A stretch of 64,000 nt of DNA from Sindora glabra (GCA_020226215.1 CM035234.1:11126713-11190712), one strand, 5' to 3'. Shown: positions 23,101-35,200, counted from the stretch's first letter. The notes: generated by a model not told the origin, from the sequence alone. Made by a program: numbers and translations.

Positions 23101-24050
23101 TATATAAAGGCCAAGGCCTTCCCATTCTTGATTGGAAAATCTCTGCAGAATCGAATTTGGTCACTTACAATTCAACAATGCCAGTCTCACTCGTTCATTT
23201 ACACAAAGTCGGACACGCTTTGGGGCCCACGAGTGATTTAGTGATGAATTGAGTGAGACTGAGTGAATTAAACAAGAAAGACTAGTGTTTTTTCATTCCA
23301 ATTTAAGCAGAAGAGATTTGTACAAAGAAGAAAGAAGTTTCAGAAGAACGAATACCTGTTCCTGAAGGCAAAAGAGGTTTGATATATCTGCATTGTGGTC
23401 TCAAACAATTCATCATTCCAAGGCACAAATTTTGGCTTTCCTTGAGTGGTGCCAGAACTGCAAGAACAATGACATCTCTGAGACTCGAAAACTCTATAAC
23501 TACAAAAACTCAACTATTAGCTTACAAAGACAAAAATCTCTATTTCTAGTACTGAAAATTCTATGTAATATCACTTCTCATATCTTAAAAATTAAGTTTC
23601 TTCAAATCATGTTTGAGTTAGATACTAACATTCAAGAGTGCACTTTCTCACTCGTCAAAATATAAAAGGCAGGGATACCTGGAGTTTCAGTTTTTCAATA
23701 CCACTGTAAGATTAGAAATTTTTTTGGTTGACAAACAGATAAGGTGAAAATTGAAACCTTAAAGACATGGTTGTGATGGGTTTTCCGGTGAGAATAGAAG
23801 AAGTATCACCATCAACAATTCTCTGTATGTAAGACTCCAAATCCTTGTGGGTAACTAAAGGGACACAGGCCTTAAAGCTCTCAGGATCGGTTCTTCCATT
23901 TAGACCCAAATTCTGCAAGTATTCCGCCGACGAATTGGCTTCCAGAATCTTCCTCAGTGTTTCCTTCTGAACCTTCTCAGCATCCTTTGTTATTTCCTCA
24001 AATTCATATATCACCTTCTCAATGTTAAGTTCTTCAACCCTCTCTAACAT
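20172..24050 (-). CDS. JAR1-like (GH3): GH3-family jasmonoyl-amino acid synthetase, JAR1/GH3.11-like, 4 exons, 584 aa
   Basis: Family role: activates jasmonate with ATP and joins it to isoleucine, giving JA-Ile, the ligand of the COI1-JAZ receptor; cytosolic. Exons on the minus strand are 24050-23758, 23457-23356, 23142-22325 and 20713-20172. They sum to 1755 nt, exactly 584 codons plus TGA. All three introns (300, 213 and 1611 bp) are GT-AG and the codons split at each junction restore family sequence. GH3 nucleotide-binding motifs are present: SSGTTQGKPK (residues 98-107), YGSSEGW (327-333) and YRYRLGDVV (407-415). The start MLERVEELN and end NCFSTAF match the JAR1 clade, whose usual length is about 575 residues. 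No signal peptide. No broken residues seen. Another GH3 group I clade with different acyl preference is possible, so substrate is inferred from family resemblance. Confidence 0.95.
20714..22324 (-). other. GH3 intron 3 (1611 bp)
   Basis: Donor CAG|GTACTA at 22324 and acceptor TTTGCAG|G at 20714. It is much longer than introns 1 and 2, partly because it contains a tandem duplication (21571-22324). Short frames inside it (21796-22032, 22095-22406) are copies of each other and are not genes. Confidence 0.9.
21571..22324. repeat. two-copy tandem duplication inside GH3 intron 3 (period about 368 bp)
   Basis: Copy 1 is 21571-21938 and copy 2 is 21939-22324. Shared blocks include GAATTCCCTCTCAAATT, AGGGAGAGTGACT, GTTCAAGTCAAATTGAC, ACTGAAATGATTCAAACTGT, ATGCAAATGAGGGATAAT and CTTATTCCTGGTTT. 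Copy 2 runs up to the exon 3 splice donor. In copy 1 the matching spot reads CAGGGAC on the minus strand instead of CAGGTAC, so that duplicate donor is dead. Confidence 0.85.
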
Positions 24051-24072
24051 CCTTGCAATTCTTCAACTTAAG
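24051..24072 (-). other. 5' UTR part of GH3 coding exon 1
   Basis: A very short leader piece between the ATG at 24050 and a strong splice acceptor. On the minus strand a run of T followed by (CT)n leads to CAGCAG. The acceptor is either at 24073 or three bases earlier at 24076. Confidence 0.55.
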
Positions 24073-25628
24073 CTGCTGAGAGAGAGAGAAAAAAAAAAAA
24101 GGAATGAAACAGAAGTACCCATAATTATATCGGAGAGAAAAAGAAAAGTAATCCTATATTAACTCCTTTTTTTTTTTTGGTCACAAGTTACCACACTCGT
24201 TCTACATTTAGCAGAATTAAGAGTATCTGATTTAAATTCGCCTATTATACATATAATCTGACATCAGACTATATCAACTATACTCATCAGTGCATAAAAT
24301 TAAGGCTCCGACTATTTTTCCAGAAAATAATTTCTATAGAAAAATTCTATTTTCTAATATTTAAATAAAAGAATATTACGTATTTTTATACTTTATTATT
24401 TATTATTAAAAAATGATTCAAAATTAAGATAGTGATAAAAAATAACATTCTCTTATAATAAAAAGGAAGTTATTATTTTTTATTATTTTAATAATTTATA
24501 ATTATATTCTAATAAAAATACTACCTCTTAAACAAACTGAATAAGTGGAGCACAAGTAACTTTATCATTTCTTTTTCAGATAATGTTATTAATTTTCACA
24601 ATCACCATACCTTCCAAATTGTATATCATGTTAGAAGAAATAGTCATAATAGCACACACGTATTGTATTATAGCAGAAAAAAAGGAGGATAGAAGTTAGA
24701 GCGAAATATCATAGTCAGTTGCGGTATTTTTGGTTTTTTTTTAATATTATTGTTTTTTTGATAATTTTCCTTTTCCTCTCTCTCTCTCTGCTGGAGGACC
24801 CAGATCGATAAGTCTATGAAAAGCCAGAGTTTCAATTTGATTTGGAATAGTAACCGGGAAAATGAGAGCGAAAACGAAAGAAAATGACCCAATTAATTCA
24901 CCAAACAAGAGCTTCACTCATGGAGCAGAGTTACCAGTTACTACAAAGATGTAAATTACAATTAAAATTTAAAAATCTAAGCCTTGATCAGAACTTTTTT
25001 CTCCTTACAAATAATTAAGTAAGTCAACTAAACATTTTTCTCTTCTTTGGAGAGAGAGCTGATTCTCGGAAATGAATTTATTTCCCTTTAAAATGAGATC
25101 AAATTCATATGAAATCATGAAGCAAGTCGCCAGAAATTTCGACAAAATAAAATATGAAATTTGAATAATTAACAAAACCGAAAAAGAACCCAAAAAGAGG
25201 AAACAAAAAAGGGCGGAAAGGAAAACAAAACTGTTCCACGAGAAAATCAATCGCAGAAAGTTAGGCCATAGAGTTTAATTTTCTGAAAGGCCAAACAAAG
25301 GATTTTCCAGACAAAACCAATGAAAATTATCTTATAAGAAACATATAACACAGCTGAAAACTCATAATCGAAATTTTAAAAAAAATATATGAAAAAGTCA
25401 ACGCCGGAATGCTCTGTTTGCTTTCTAGCAATTAAAAATCGAAGAAGCTCATCAGAATTCATCTAGGTTTGCTTCAAATTCATCAATTATCGATTTTTAT
25501 GCTCTGAAAATCAAAACCCAGAAAAAAAGGAGAAACCCAGAATAGGAACGAAAAACAAAAAGACAGGTACATAGTTTTGAAAGAAGCCGAAAACTTTGGA
25601 CAAAAGTTCAAGTTTCCTGAAACAGTAC
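24073..25628 (-). other. predicted intron in the GH3 5' UTR (about 1.56 kb)
   Basis: Predicted donor CCCAG|GTACTG at 25628, and acceptor after a polypyrimidine tract (T run plus CTCTCTCTC) ending in CAG at 24073. The segment is AT-rich with no credible gene. The small frames at 24668-24892 and 25005-25250 are AT or CT composition artefacts. Confidence 0.55.
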
Positions 25629-26003
25629 CTGGGACAGTCTTCCTCTGTTTCAGAGGTCAGCGACACAGACAGGTTGAATCTACCCTGTCAGAGACAGCGT
25701 GAGCGGAGCTTGTGAGTGAGTGAAGTGGGCGACAATACAGAAAAAAGGATGAAACTTTGAGGCAAGCCAATCACCAGAAAGGAAGAAACAGTAGAGAGAG
25801 AAACAGAAAGTTAGAGAGAGATTTATCGATCTCAACGAGGTTCGAGTTTGGACTGAGAAAACGGTAAGTAGCTGCTCCTTTGGGCGCTTCAATGTCAATC
25901 GAACACAAAAACAGAGGAGGAGAGAGAAAGTCCTAGAGAGAGAAAGTCATCGTCGTAGTAAATTGTTTTAGTTTCTCTGACGGGGATGTGCGAAGGAAGA
26001 TGT
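25629..26003 (-). other. predicted non-coding leader exon of the GH3 gene
   Basis: About 375 nt between the inferred start site and the predicted donor at 25629. On the minus strand it is rich in CT, including repeated CTCTCTCT-type tracts, which is common in plant 5' UTRs. The boundaries are inferred from the TATA box and splice signal only. Confidence 0.5.
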
Positions 26004-26030
26004 GATTAAAGACTCTTATCGGTCACCGCG

Positions 26031-26037
26031 TTATATA
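26031..26037 (-). promoter_or_regulatory. TATA box of the GH3 gene
   Basis: TATATAA on the minus strand in the context CGCCTATATAACGCGG, in locally GC-rich DNA. It predicts a start near 26000-26006. Confidence 0.6.
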
Positions 26038-26039
26038 GG

Positions 26040-26470
26040 CGTTACCAAACGTCGTCCAATTCTGGTAATTTGGATGGACGTTTTTGTCCTTGAATAGGGG
26101 CTGGAATTACGGATTTGGACATTTTGGGTGTCGGAGTGCCGAGATTAGCCTCGATGGTTTGCGGGAATTACGGAGTTGGTGGTTCCATCGGCGAGTGTTG
26201 GACTTTATCGTCGGCATACAAAGAAGGAAGATACAAGGCCACGTCATCGATGGGGCCCAGGAAAGGAAAGGGAAGAATCTGTTGCAAGAAACATTCTTAT
26301 ATACTGGCCAGCTAAGGAAAATAAATTTTATTTTGATAGAATTTCCGTGTTACTTTCTTTTATCAGACAGTGCGGTAAGGAAATGTTCCATTCTTATTTT
26401 ATTGTCATTAATTATTTTTTAATTAATATAATTATTAGTTTTATTAAATATTTTTAATAGAATCAATTAA
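26040..26470. other. GH3 proximal promoter region
   Basis: A GC-richer island upstream of the TATA box. Overlapping plus-strand frames of 66-112 codons exist (26084-26457) but none resembles a known protein, and three frames are open at once, as expected by chance in this composition. Confidence 0.4.
26239..26246 (-). promoter_or_regulatory. ACGT-core element upstream of the GH3 TATA box
   Basis: TGACGTGG on the minus strand, a hybrid C-box/G-box of the type bound by plant bZIP factors, about 200 bp upstream of the TATA box. A GGGCCC motif (TCP-type) follows at about 26256. Both lie where a proximal promoter would be. Activity is not shown. Confidence 0.35.
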
Positions 26471-26804
26471 TTTATTAGTAAAATTATTAACAACCAATTC
26501 TTTTATCAGACAGCAGTTACATACTTCCAACAAAACCTGTAACAGCTCGAGATTCACTTTGGTTGGATGATTAAAAGAAAGAAGACAACATTCTAAAGAA
26601 TCATTCAAGATCGAGCCAAAAACTCGAAATAAAAAGTTAATTTATTTTTAATACCGTTTGATGCCATGCAATTAAAAGGGTCGTATCATACCAAACGCCA
26701 ACTTAGCTGACACTCTGAATAATATACATTAAAATCATTTTTATCCAAAGACATTTGGAATGAACTCTATGTTTTAAAATAAAGACGAAATTAACATAGA
26801 GTCC

Positions 26805-27020
26805 TGAAAGTACTTATAAAATTATCCTTAGATTATATTAAATTATAACTTCATCTTGTAAATAATAATTCATATCTATAATTTCATCTTTTCTTACAAT
26901 GTTTAGAGATCAAATTATCTATATAAATTATATAAATGAATGAAATTATTTATATAAATTATTATTTAAGTATGAAATTATAATCTTGCATAATTTAAAA
27001 ATTATTTTAGGAAAACAAAA
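26805..27020. repeat. foldback MITE, family 2, copy 1
   Basis: Arms at about 26820-26895 and 26940-27012 are inverse copies (AAATAATAATT-type cores, ATTATAATTTCAT and its inverse). A related foldback lies at 47225-47415. Confidence 0.5.
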
Positions 27021-27119
27021 GTATTATTTATCCAAAATAAAGATTAATTTTGAGCGTGAAATGAGTTAAAAAAAGATATAAATTAATGCATTAAAATATT
27101 CTTCCCTTTCAAGGGCTGA

Positions 27120-27120
<1 letters not shown>

Positions 27121-27161
<41 letters not shown>
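27121..27161. repeat. (TTA)n microsatellite
   Basis: About 13 uninterrupted TTA units. Confidence 0.9.
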
Positions 27162-27248
27162 GTAGGAGTATTCAAATTATATGCTATTTGAGTAATAAAA
27201 TCTTAGCAATGGATGAGTTTATATTGAACGTATAATTGTGTGTGTGTT

Positions 27249-27263
27249 GGGGGGGGGGGGGGG
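27249..27263. repeat. poly(G) tract, 15 G
   Basis: An uninterrupted run of 15 G follows TGTGTGTGTT. This is rare in such AT-rich DNA, and its length is prone to sequencing error. Confidence 0.85.
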
Positions 27264-27949
27264 ACATGCGAATATTGCAGTAGTAAAATTGAGGAAATCC
27301 AATAGCTTTATCCATATCTATGTGTTTATCTTCAACGATTGGTAAAAATTTATATGGTATTAAATGTTTATTTAAAAATTTTACATTATTTTATATTTTG
27401 AGTTCAATCATAAATCTTTAATTAAATGCATCTAATAATTTAATTTCTGACATTCCTATTGAAGAAAGAACTGAAAGAGTAGCAGAATTAAAAAAAGTAA
27501 AATTAAGACTGGCCATAATTTAAATTTTATCCCCAACTTTTACGTTAATTTCATTCTTTTCCTTGTTAGAATAGTTTCATCTCCTTTTTCCTTATTTTTT
27601 TCTCTAACTTTTTAAGTAAGTATTGGTGGGATTTTGAGAAGAGGAATAAGATAATATCACAGTCATCCTCAGCCAACCCTAAAAACAGAATGATTTATTA
27701 ATATTACAGGGGAGAAAACTTAGCTTTTGACATTTCAAAGAGGGGTAAAATTTTCTAATTCGATTGTGACATTGAAATTTTAATGTTATTTTTTTATATT
27801 TTGATAAATTAATAATTTTAATAACATAATTGAATAGTTCGTAAATTAAGGAAATGATAATAAGATAAAAAAAATTTTCCCAAATTGAACCAATTCAGGC
27901 AAGTTCGAAAATAATTAAATTCATCTCAATAGTATAAAAAATTCTATTT
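27264..27949. other. AT-rich intergenic DNA
   Basis: No gene or structured repeat recognised. Confidence 0.4.
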
Positions 27950-28372
27950 CTCGAAGAGTAGAAAAGAGGTATATTATTTGATTGACTATTATCTAACAAA
28001 TTAAGAAAAATAAAATTTCTTAAAAATCCTACTTTTCATAAAGTATGAGAAGTTACTTATTCATCACTTTTCTAAGTAAATTTTATTTTTTTATTATTTA
28101 TGAATATAATGATAAAATTATTTTTATTAAATTTAATTAATAACAACTAAAGTTTATTAATTTATGTTATAATAATATTAATAATATAGTGATTATTTTA
28201 TTAATACTTTTTAAGATATTCAAAATTAAATTAAATAAAATATAAAAAATAACTTTTGAGAAAGTGTAATTTTTTATATATCAATCAAATAACTTTAAGT
28301 ATGTTTATATAATAAATTATTTTTTTAAAAGTTTAATTTGCCATAAAAAGTAATTTTTTTACACCAACCAAA
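27950..28372 (-). mobile_element. MITE-like dispersed repeat, copy 2
   Basis: The reverse complement aligns with 1146-1590 along most of its length. On the minus strand it opens with GGTTTGGTTGGTGTAAAAA. No coding capacity. Confidence 0.5.
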
Positions 28373-28874
28373 CCACTTCTTATTGTGATATGGATGGGGA
28401 TTAGGTATAAAAAAATCGATTTATTTTCTGGTTTAATGTATTTGTTTCGCCGGTGAAACTCATTAATTGCTTGGTTGTTTGGAGGAATTGCGCGAGTTTT
28501 TTCAATGGGCTGACTTGCAATTAATGGATGACAAGGATTACAAATTCATGTGCAATTATGAGAAAGGAATACCTTTCTCTCCTTTAACTGTTGCACACTA
28601 CAACTACCAAGATTATTAATTTAATTGTATTGCATTACTTCTTCATCCTAGACTATACAGATTTAATGTAGGAAAGTGTCATTTTCTAAGTTGATAAAGA
28701 AGTTGAAAACTCTTGAAATTAATATTTTGATAAGATTATGGTGACTAATTCAACCTTTGAATAATAATTATGATTTATATTGAATATTTTATAATAGGAG
28801 AGTATTTCTATAATAATATTTAGGGGAATAATCAATATTGATTGCCTATGCTTCACTTTTTTTCTCAAAAATAT

Positions 28875-30560
28875 AAAATGTTGGGCACTAAAAAATAAAT
28901 AAATGCAATAGAAACCAAAAGCTTTCAATCGGTTGCAATTCTCTTCTTTCAAAATCTCAGTTTGATATTTTAAAACGAAGATCGATAAAAATGAGGAATA
29001 ATATATTTTCAATAATCAAAGAGATAAAAGAAAATTAAATTTATTTATTTTTAGAGGGAAAGTTGAGATATGATCCTCTATCACCGACCAAACCAACTTT
29101 CCATTGCATGGAAGCTAACTTGTGTCAATAATGGAGTTTCGTTAGCAAAATAAAAGGAATTAGGGTTGTTCGTAGATTTCGCATACTTTCTAAAAGTTAA
29201 AATTATTCAAAAAAAAATTAGAGATAAAATTGAATTTAGTATGAAAACTGAGAGATCTAATTTTTATTTTGACCTTAAAATCAGAGTAAAAAAAATGTTG
29301 CACAGGGAATGGAAACTAAAGGCTTCAATCATTTGCAATGCTCTTCTTTCAGAATCCCAAATTGATCTTTTAAAACGAAGATCAACAAAAATAAGGAATA
29401 ATATATTTTCAATAACCAAAGAAATAAAAAGAAATTAAATTTATTTATTTTTAGAGGGAAAGTTTAGATTTGGTCCTTTATTGCCTACGAAATCAATTTT
29501 ACACTACATCGGATGCTAAATTGTGTCAACAATAAATTTTCATTAGCAAAATAAATGGAATTAGGGTTGATGTGGATTTTGCATACTTTCTAAAAGTTAA
29601 AATTTAAAAGATAAAATTATTCAAAAAAAAATTCTTAGAGAGAAGAATGAAATTAGTATGAAAACTGAAGATCAAATTTGCATTTTAAACTTAAAATTAG
29701 TATAAAAAAATGTTACACACTATTAAAGAAAAAAAGGAATGGAAATCAAAAGCTTCAACCGTTTGCAATGCTCTTCTTTCAAAATCTCAATTTGATCTTT
29801 TAAAATCAAGATTGATAAAAATAAGGAATAATATATTTTCAATAACCAAAGAAATGGAAGGAAATTAAGTTTATTTATTTTTAGGGGGAAAGCTGAGATT
29901 TGGTCCTTTATTGCCTACCAAATCAATTTTACATTACATAAGATGCCAATTTGTGTCAACAATAAGTTTTTGTTAACAAAATAAATGGAATTAGGGTTGT
30001 TTGTGGATTTTGCATACTTACTAAAAGTTAAAATTTAAAAGATAAAATTGTTCAAAAAAAGTTTAGAGACGAAAATGAAAAATCAAGGATTAAATTTTTA
30101 TTTTGACCTTAAAATTAGAATGAAAAATGTTGTACACTACGAAAAATGGAATGGAAACCAAAAACTTGAATCAGTAGCAATGCTTTTTTTTCAAAATCTC
30201 AAATTGATCTTTTAAAATGAAGATTGAGAAAAATAAGGAATGATATATTTTCGATAACCAAAGAGATAAAAGGAAATTAAATTTATTTATTTTTAAAGGG
30301 CAAGCTGAGATTTGATCCTTTATTCCCTGCCAAATCAATTTTACATTGCATAGGATGCTAATTTGTGTCTAATTTGTGTCAGCAATGAATTTTCGTTTGC
30401 AAAACAAATGAAATTAGGGTTGTTTGCGGATTTTGCATACTTTCTAAAACTTAAATTTTAAAAGATAAAATTATTAAAAAAAAATTCTTAGAGACAAGAA
30501 TGAAATTAGTATGAAAAGCAGAGATCAAACTTATATTTTGACCCTAAAGACAAAAATTAG
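28875..30560 (+). repeat. tandem array, about four copies of a 416-bp unit
   Basis: Units start at about 28875, 29292, 29707 and 30123 (spacings 417, 415, 416), each at an AAAATGTT block. Each then carries GCAATGCTCTTCTTTC, TTGATCTTTTAAAACGAAGA, AGGAATAATATATTTTCAAT, AAATTTATTTATTTTTAGAG and GGAATTAGGGTTGTT-type blocks. Copies are diverged with small indels, so the array is old. A 90-codon frame at 29166-29438 spans a unit junction and is not conserved in the other units, so it is not a gene. Family and function are unknown. Confidence 0.85.
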
Positions 30561-33500
30561 ATAAGGGTAAAATAAAATGTATTAAAGAAAAATGTATTTT
30601 GTACTTGACATTTCAAAATGTAAAATTACTTTTAGCTAATTATGTTTGGGAAAGGGTACAAATTTCTTACTTTCTTTTTATTTTATTTTCAATTCATTTT
30701 TCCCCTCTCAAAATTACAAGCAAGCAAAAGAAATATTAAATTTGGTTATTCTAATACCGTTCGTACTTCTTTTATCTTACCAAAACTAATATTGGCCAAA
30801 GAAAGTGTTTTAACCAAAAATTTGCAATGTTAATTAACTTGTTTTTGCAGGTAGTGAGTTCTATCTAATTTATTAATGGAGTTCTAAGTAGATGTGTTGA
30901 GGTAAAGAAAAAAAAGAAGTTAATAAATAATGAAATCAATTAATGAAGTACATAATTATGCAAATAATCCTCTAGAAATACATGAAAATGTTCAAAAAGT
31001 GAAATTGAAGTACAATTTACAACAACTTTTGTAGTGCCCTTTCAAGGACATATTCATACAATTACAGAAATTTGGGTAGAGGAATTTGGAAACATTTCGC
31101 AGTCAAAGATTTAATAATAAGAAATACACAAAATTGCAAAAAGAGCCAAAAAGAAAAAAAGATAGTAGGAATGTTTGGCTAACCTGATTACTCTCCTTTT
31201 ATCCTTTCATCAGGTTCAGCCATTTTAGTAGTCAAAATTTTCAAATGGAGTAAACAGAAAATATCAAGGGAAGCATAACTCTTATATAACAGTACAATTT
31301 TTTTTTTAAAATGTGACTTTCATAATTGGATTACAAGTAACTAAATATAGTATTGATCTTGCATAAAAGATCGTAGAAAAATAACAATAATTGGTGTTTA
31401 ATCAAATAATTTAATTTTTTATGTTTAAGAGTATAATTTATGTTAATTTTATAGTAATTAATTGTTAATTGAATGTAGTGTATAATAATCATAATTTTTC
31501 TCTGGCTAATAACATGATTTTTTATAATGGTTGCTTTTTTAAAGATAATTAGTGTAAAGACTTGAAAGAAAATTCATAATTAAAATAAGCCATTAAAAAT
31601 AAATTTATTACTTCATCATATTTTTCCTATTACTAAAAGCACATTTAAAATTGACTCTCTCTCAAAAAAAAAATTATTACCAAAATTTGTGTCAAATATG
31701 AAATCACAATACACACTCAATTCTATCCATAATTAATTATTTTTATCTCTAGATTTCTATTTTTTTAACCCTAACATCATTTAATGCTATATTAATATTA
31801 AATACAGGCAATTTCCCATTTGCATAATACACACGGAATCTTCCATATATTTATTTGATATGATCTTGTGTTACGTTAAAAGACAGGGGAAATTATAATT
31901 TGTATATATAGATCATTTTATTTTTGTTGTAAATAAATTTGCTAGCAGTTATGTATAGTCTCTTGCCTTACGTGATCAAAGTTATTGTAACAATTAATTA
32001 ATTTAAGCTAGCTAAAGTACCATTTAATTATTAAGGTAAGAACTAAATTATGGTATTACACATTAATTATCTCTATTTGTTATATACCTTTTAAAGCATA
32101 TTGAAATAATGTTGCTCCCATTAAATTGTTAACAAATTTTTTATTTAATTCTGACCCTACTAAATAAAGGGTATTCTTGTTAATTTCAATAGTTTCCTAC
32201 ATCAAAGAAGTTATTATAATAATATTATTATGGCAATTAAATATCTGGGTGTCTTGTGCCTTCCTCAACCGAAAGGGACTTCAATGTATAATGAAATAAA
32301 ACCAATTGATTATCATAATAACTCTGGGTAAGGATAGTTATTTTTTTAATAAACAAATTCATGTGAGTTTCGTTATAGAAAGATGCAAATTATCATTATT
32401 ACCATTTTTAATAATATGTTTACGAAGAGGATATATGGAAGCATATTTTTACGTAAGAGTGAAAGAAATCATAATAATTTGATATAATATTGAAGGGTTA
32501 AGATTAAAATATAAAATTATATAACTTGTTTAAATAATTATTTGATTTTTTTAAGTAATAACATAATTTTTAATTATATTTTAATTATAATTATTAATAT
32601 AAAATTTTATAATTATAATTTATTTCTCTCGTATTTCATATAAAAATACTTCTCTGGACATGTCATATTGTAAAATATTTTACGAAAATTAAATTTAAAC
32701 TTTAAGAGTAAATAAATGTATACCACTTATTTTGTGTCACGATTCACTGATTCAGTCAGCAGACAATAGAATTAACTGTTCAAATCCTGATTTATTTTTT
32801 AATGATACATTATTTTGTTGATTATAAATTATTTTACTTTCATATACGCAATCCTTCCTTTGGAAAAAAATATAAAATAATTTCTAACATTATCGCCTGA
32901 ATAAAACAAAATTTTCTACCATTAATTTATGTTGATAATAGAATCGGATGAACCAGTGCAATTTAGGCATGTGAAAAATCAAGAATTTAATTCTTTAATC
33001 TACAGAAAAGTAAATAAATAAATAAATCCATTAATTTCCTTCTCGTGACATATTATAATGATTTTTTATTTTGATTCACACCCTAAAAAATATAATTTTT
33101 ATACAACATGACAAGAACCGTACCTTAAACTAAACATTCTACGGTTGAATTATTGCAATTTGTAGCATAGGGTTATATCTACGATGCCGTGGCATGGTTT
33201 GCCTAAAAAGTCCACATTCTTTATGCTTTGCAGAGCGATAGTAATTTATTTATATCTATCCATCTGATTGATACAGGAACTTCCAATCTGTATTAAATTT
33301 TGGAGGGCTGTGGGCTACTTATGTTTGCCATGTCCCCCGCTACATATAGAATTGTTGGGCAAAGAGTGCGGCCATGAGGCAAAAATTGACTATTGCTAAT
33401 CGCTATTTTTTACTTATTTGTGAGGTTTTTTCTAAAATAATAATAAAAGTATTTTTTTACCTTCTCTTATTATTTTGGCAAAAATACATATAATTTTATA

Positions 33501-33894
33501 TATTATATCTCATAGATAAAAATTTTATAATATTTAAAAATATACGATTAAATATTTAAATCACACAAATTGTGTAAAAAATTCCCTCTGCTATCTTTTC
33601 TTTCAAATCTTTAATAGTAAAAATTGTTTCTATCATTATTTTTTTAGTATCTTTGATTGCACAAAAATTGACTTTTCAAAATTAACATTGCAACACCGAA
33701 AGCTTCCGATTCATGTAATATCTAATATTCCTTAAAAATTAAATTTTAATTATTAAATACTTATAAATAAGTTATAAAATTATGTGGCATCCAATGAGTT
33801 GTAAAATTATAAAATTACAAGTCCCTCTAAAGGCTTTCAATGTTGTAAATACCTATAAATGAGTTATAAATTTATATTCAAAGAAAAGGTCACA
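30561..33894. other. gene-free intergenic region
   Basis: About 3.3 kb with no recognisable gene. The 63-codon plus frame at 30642-30833 has a hydrophobic start (FFLFYFQFIFPL), but base composition explains this. A mild GC rise at 33180-33390 gives no frame. Confidence 0.45.
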
Positions 33895-35200
33895 CCCTTA
33901 CTCTTTGCAATGCGGATTAAAGATTAAAGTTTGATGAGACTGGAGTTCATATTCTAACACATGCATTTTCAAATTATCATCTTATTATGGTTACCCTATT
34001 TGGAAATAGTAGCAAGGATTGCCTCATTAGATTCGAAGCTACATGGTAACTCTTAAGGATTTTGATAAGCTTTTTCAAGAATTGTGGTAATCTAATCAAA
34101 GTATGGGAAAAGGAATATCTCATCTTACTCTAATGTTGCAAGATTGGAATATCAATGTTTTTGGTCATATAAAAAAGAAAAAGAGAAAAGTATTTGCCAA
34201 AATTGGAGGGAACCAAAAAGCTTAAGTAATAGTTTTTAATCCTTATCCTTTTAGGTTGGAATAATCCTTATCTTTTTAAACTGGAGTCAAAGTTATAGGA
34301 TAAGTTGATCTATACACATAAGTAGGAAAAGATATTATGGCATCAAAAGTTTCAAATGAAATTATTTACTAAAAAGGATCAAAATACCAAATATTACCAC
34401 ATGAAGATAGTTACTAGGTAGAATAAGAATAAATTTCAATTATTATAGGACAACACTAGTTTTTGGTTTAAGAAACAAGAAGATTTATCTTCCATGATAG
34501 TTAATTTTTATAAGAAGTTGTTTTCACAAAAGTCTTCTCTAAGAGAAACTTTCTTGATCAATATGAAGTATCCTTTGTTAACCACTCAACAGAATGATTA
34601 TCTTACCTAGTCTATCACATTTATGAAAATTAGAAAAGCTATGTTTAGGATAGAAGTTCCTAAAGCTCCTAATGATGGTGGAATCACAGCTATTTTCTTT
34701 CAAAAAAAAATGTGGTAATAGTGTTTTTAAATTGTTTTGCTTCTATAGGAAAAGATTTCTAGGATATTAATAAAATGTTACTGATTTTAATCCCTAAGTT
34801 GGACGAACTTGAATTTATGAATGAATTTCATCTATTTCCTTATGCAATGTGGTTTATAAATGCATGTCTAAAGTTATGGTGAACAAATTAAAACAACTAC
34901 TCCTCCAATTTATTTTGAGTAAATGGATACAAGATAACATTATCATTACTCAAGAAATAGGCCATTCCATGAGAAAGATGAAGGGGAAGATAGATTTCTT
35001 TACAATCAAATGGATTTAAAGAAAGCTTAATACGAAATTAGATAGGATTTTGTCAGGAAGAATCCCTTATTTTCTTATATTTTTGTTATTTATATGGATA
35101 AATTACTTGGCATCATTTGTGATGATGTTAAGAAAAACTCTTGACTCCTCATAAGAGAATTGGTATGAATAGTTTGAAAATATCCCATTTAAAGCAAGTC
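33895..35200 (+). pseudogene. decayed L1-type LINE, endonuclease end and reverse transcriptase
   Basis: Reading through stops and frameshifts gives landmarks of plant non-LTR retrotransposon ORF2 in the right order. They are the end of the endonuclease domain (THAFSNYHLIMV, then RFEATW), the pre-RT spacer (LQDWNINVFGHIKKKKRKVF), RT block PKAPNDGGITAIFFQKKMW (family pattern KAPGPDGF-AIFFQK), LIPKLDELEFMNEF (family LIPK...), and QDNIIITQEIGHSMRK. Many stops lie between these blocks. The 3' end, a poly(A) tail and target duplication were not found, so only a fragment remains. It is old, compared with the copia element. Confidence 0.75.

Noticed and set aside
26084..26457. Three overlapping plus frames upstream of the GH3 TATA box
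   Set aside because: All three are open together in a GC-richer promoter island; none resembles a known protein or has a splice partner.
29166..29438. 90-codon frame in the 416-bp array
   Set aside because: Broken by indels in the other units, so not maintained as a protein.
28875..30560. Regular repeats considered as a CRISPR-like array
   Set aside because: Units are 416 bp with conserved content throughout, not short repeats with unique spacers, and the DNA is a plant nuclear genome.
32740..32800. GTTCAAATCC as part of a tRNA gene
   Set aside because: A lone B-box-like match with no A box, no stems and no terminator.
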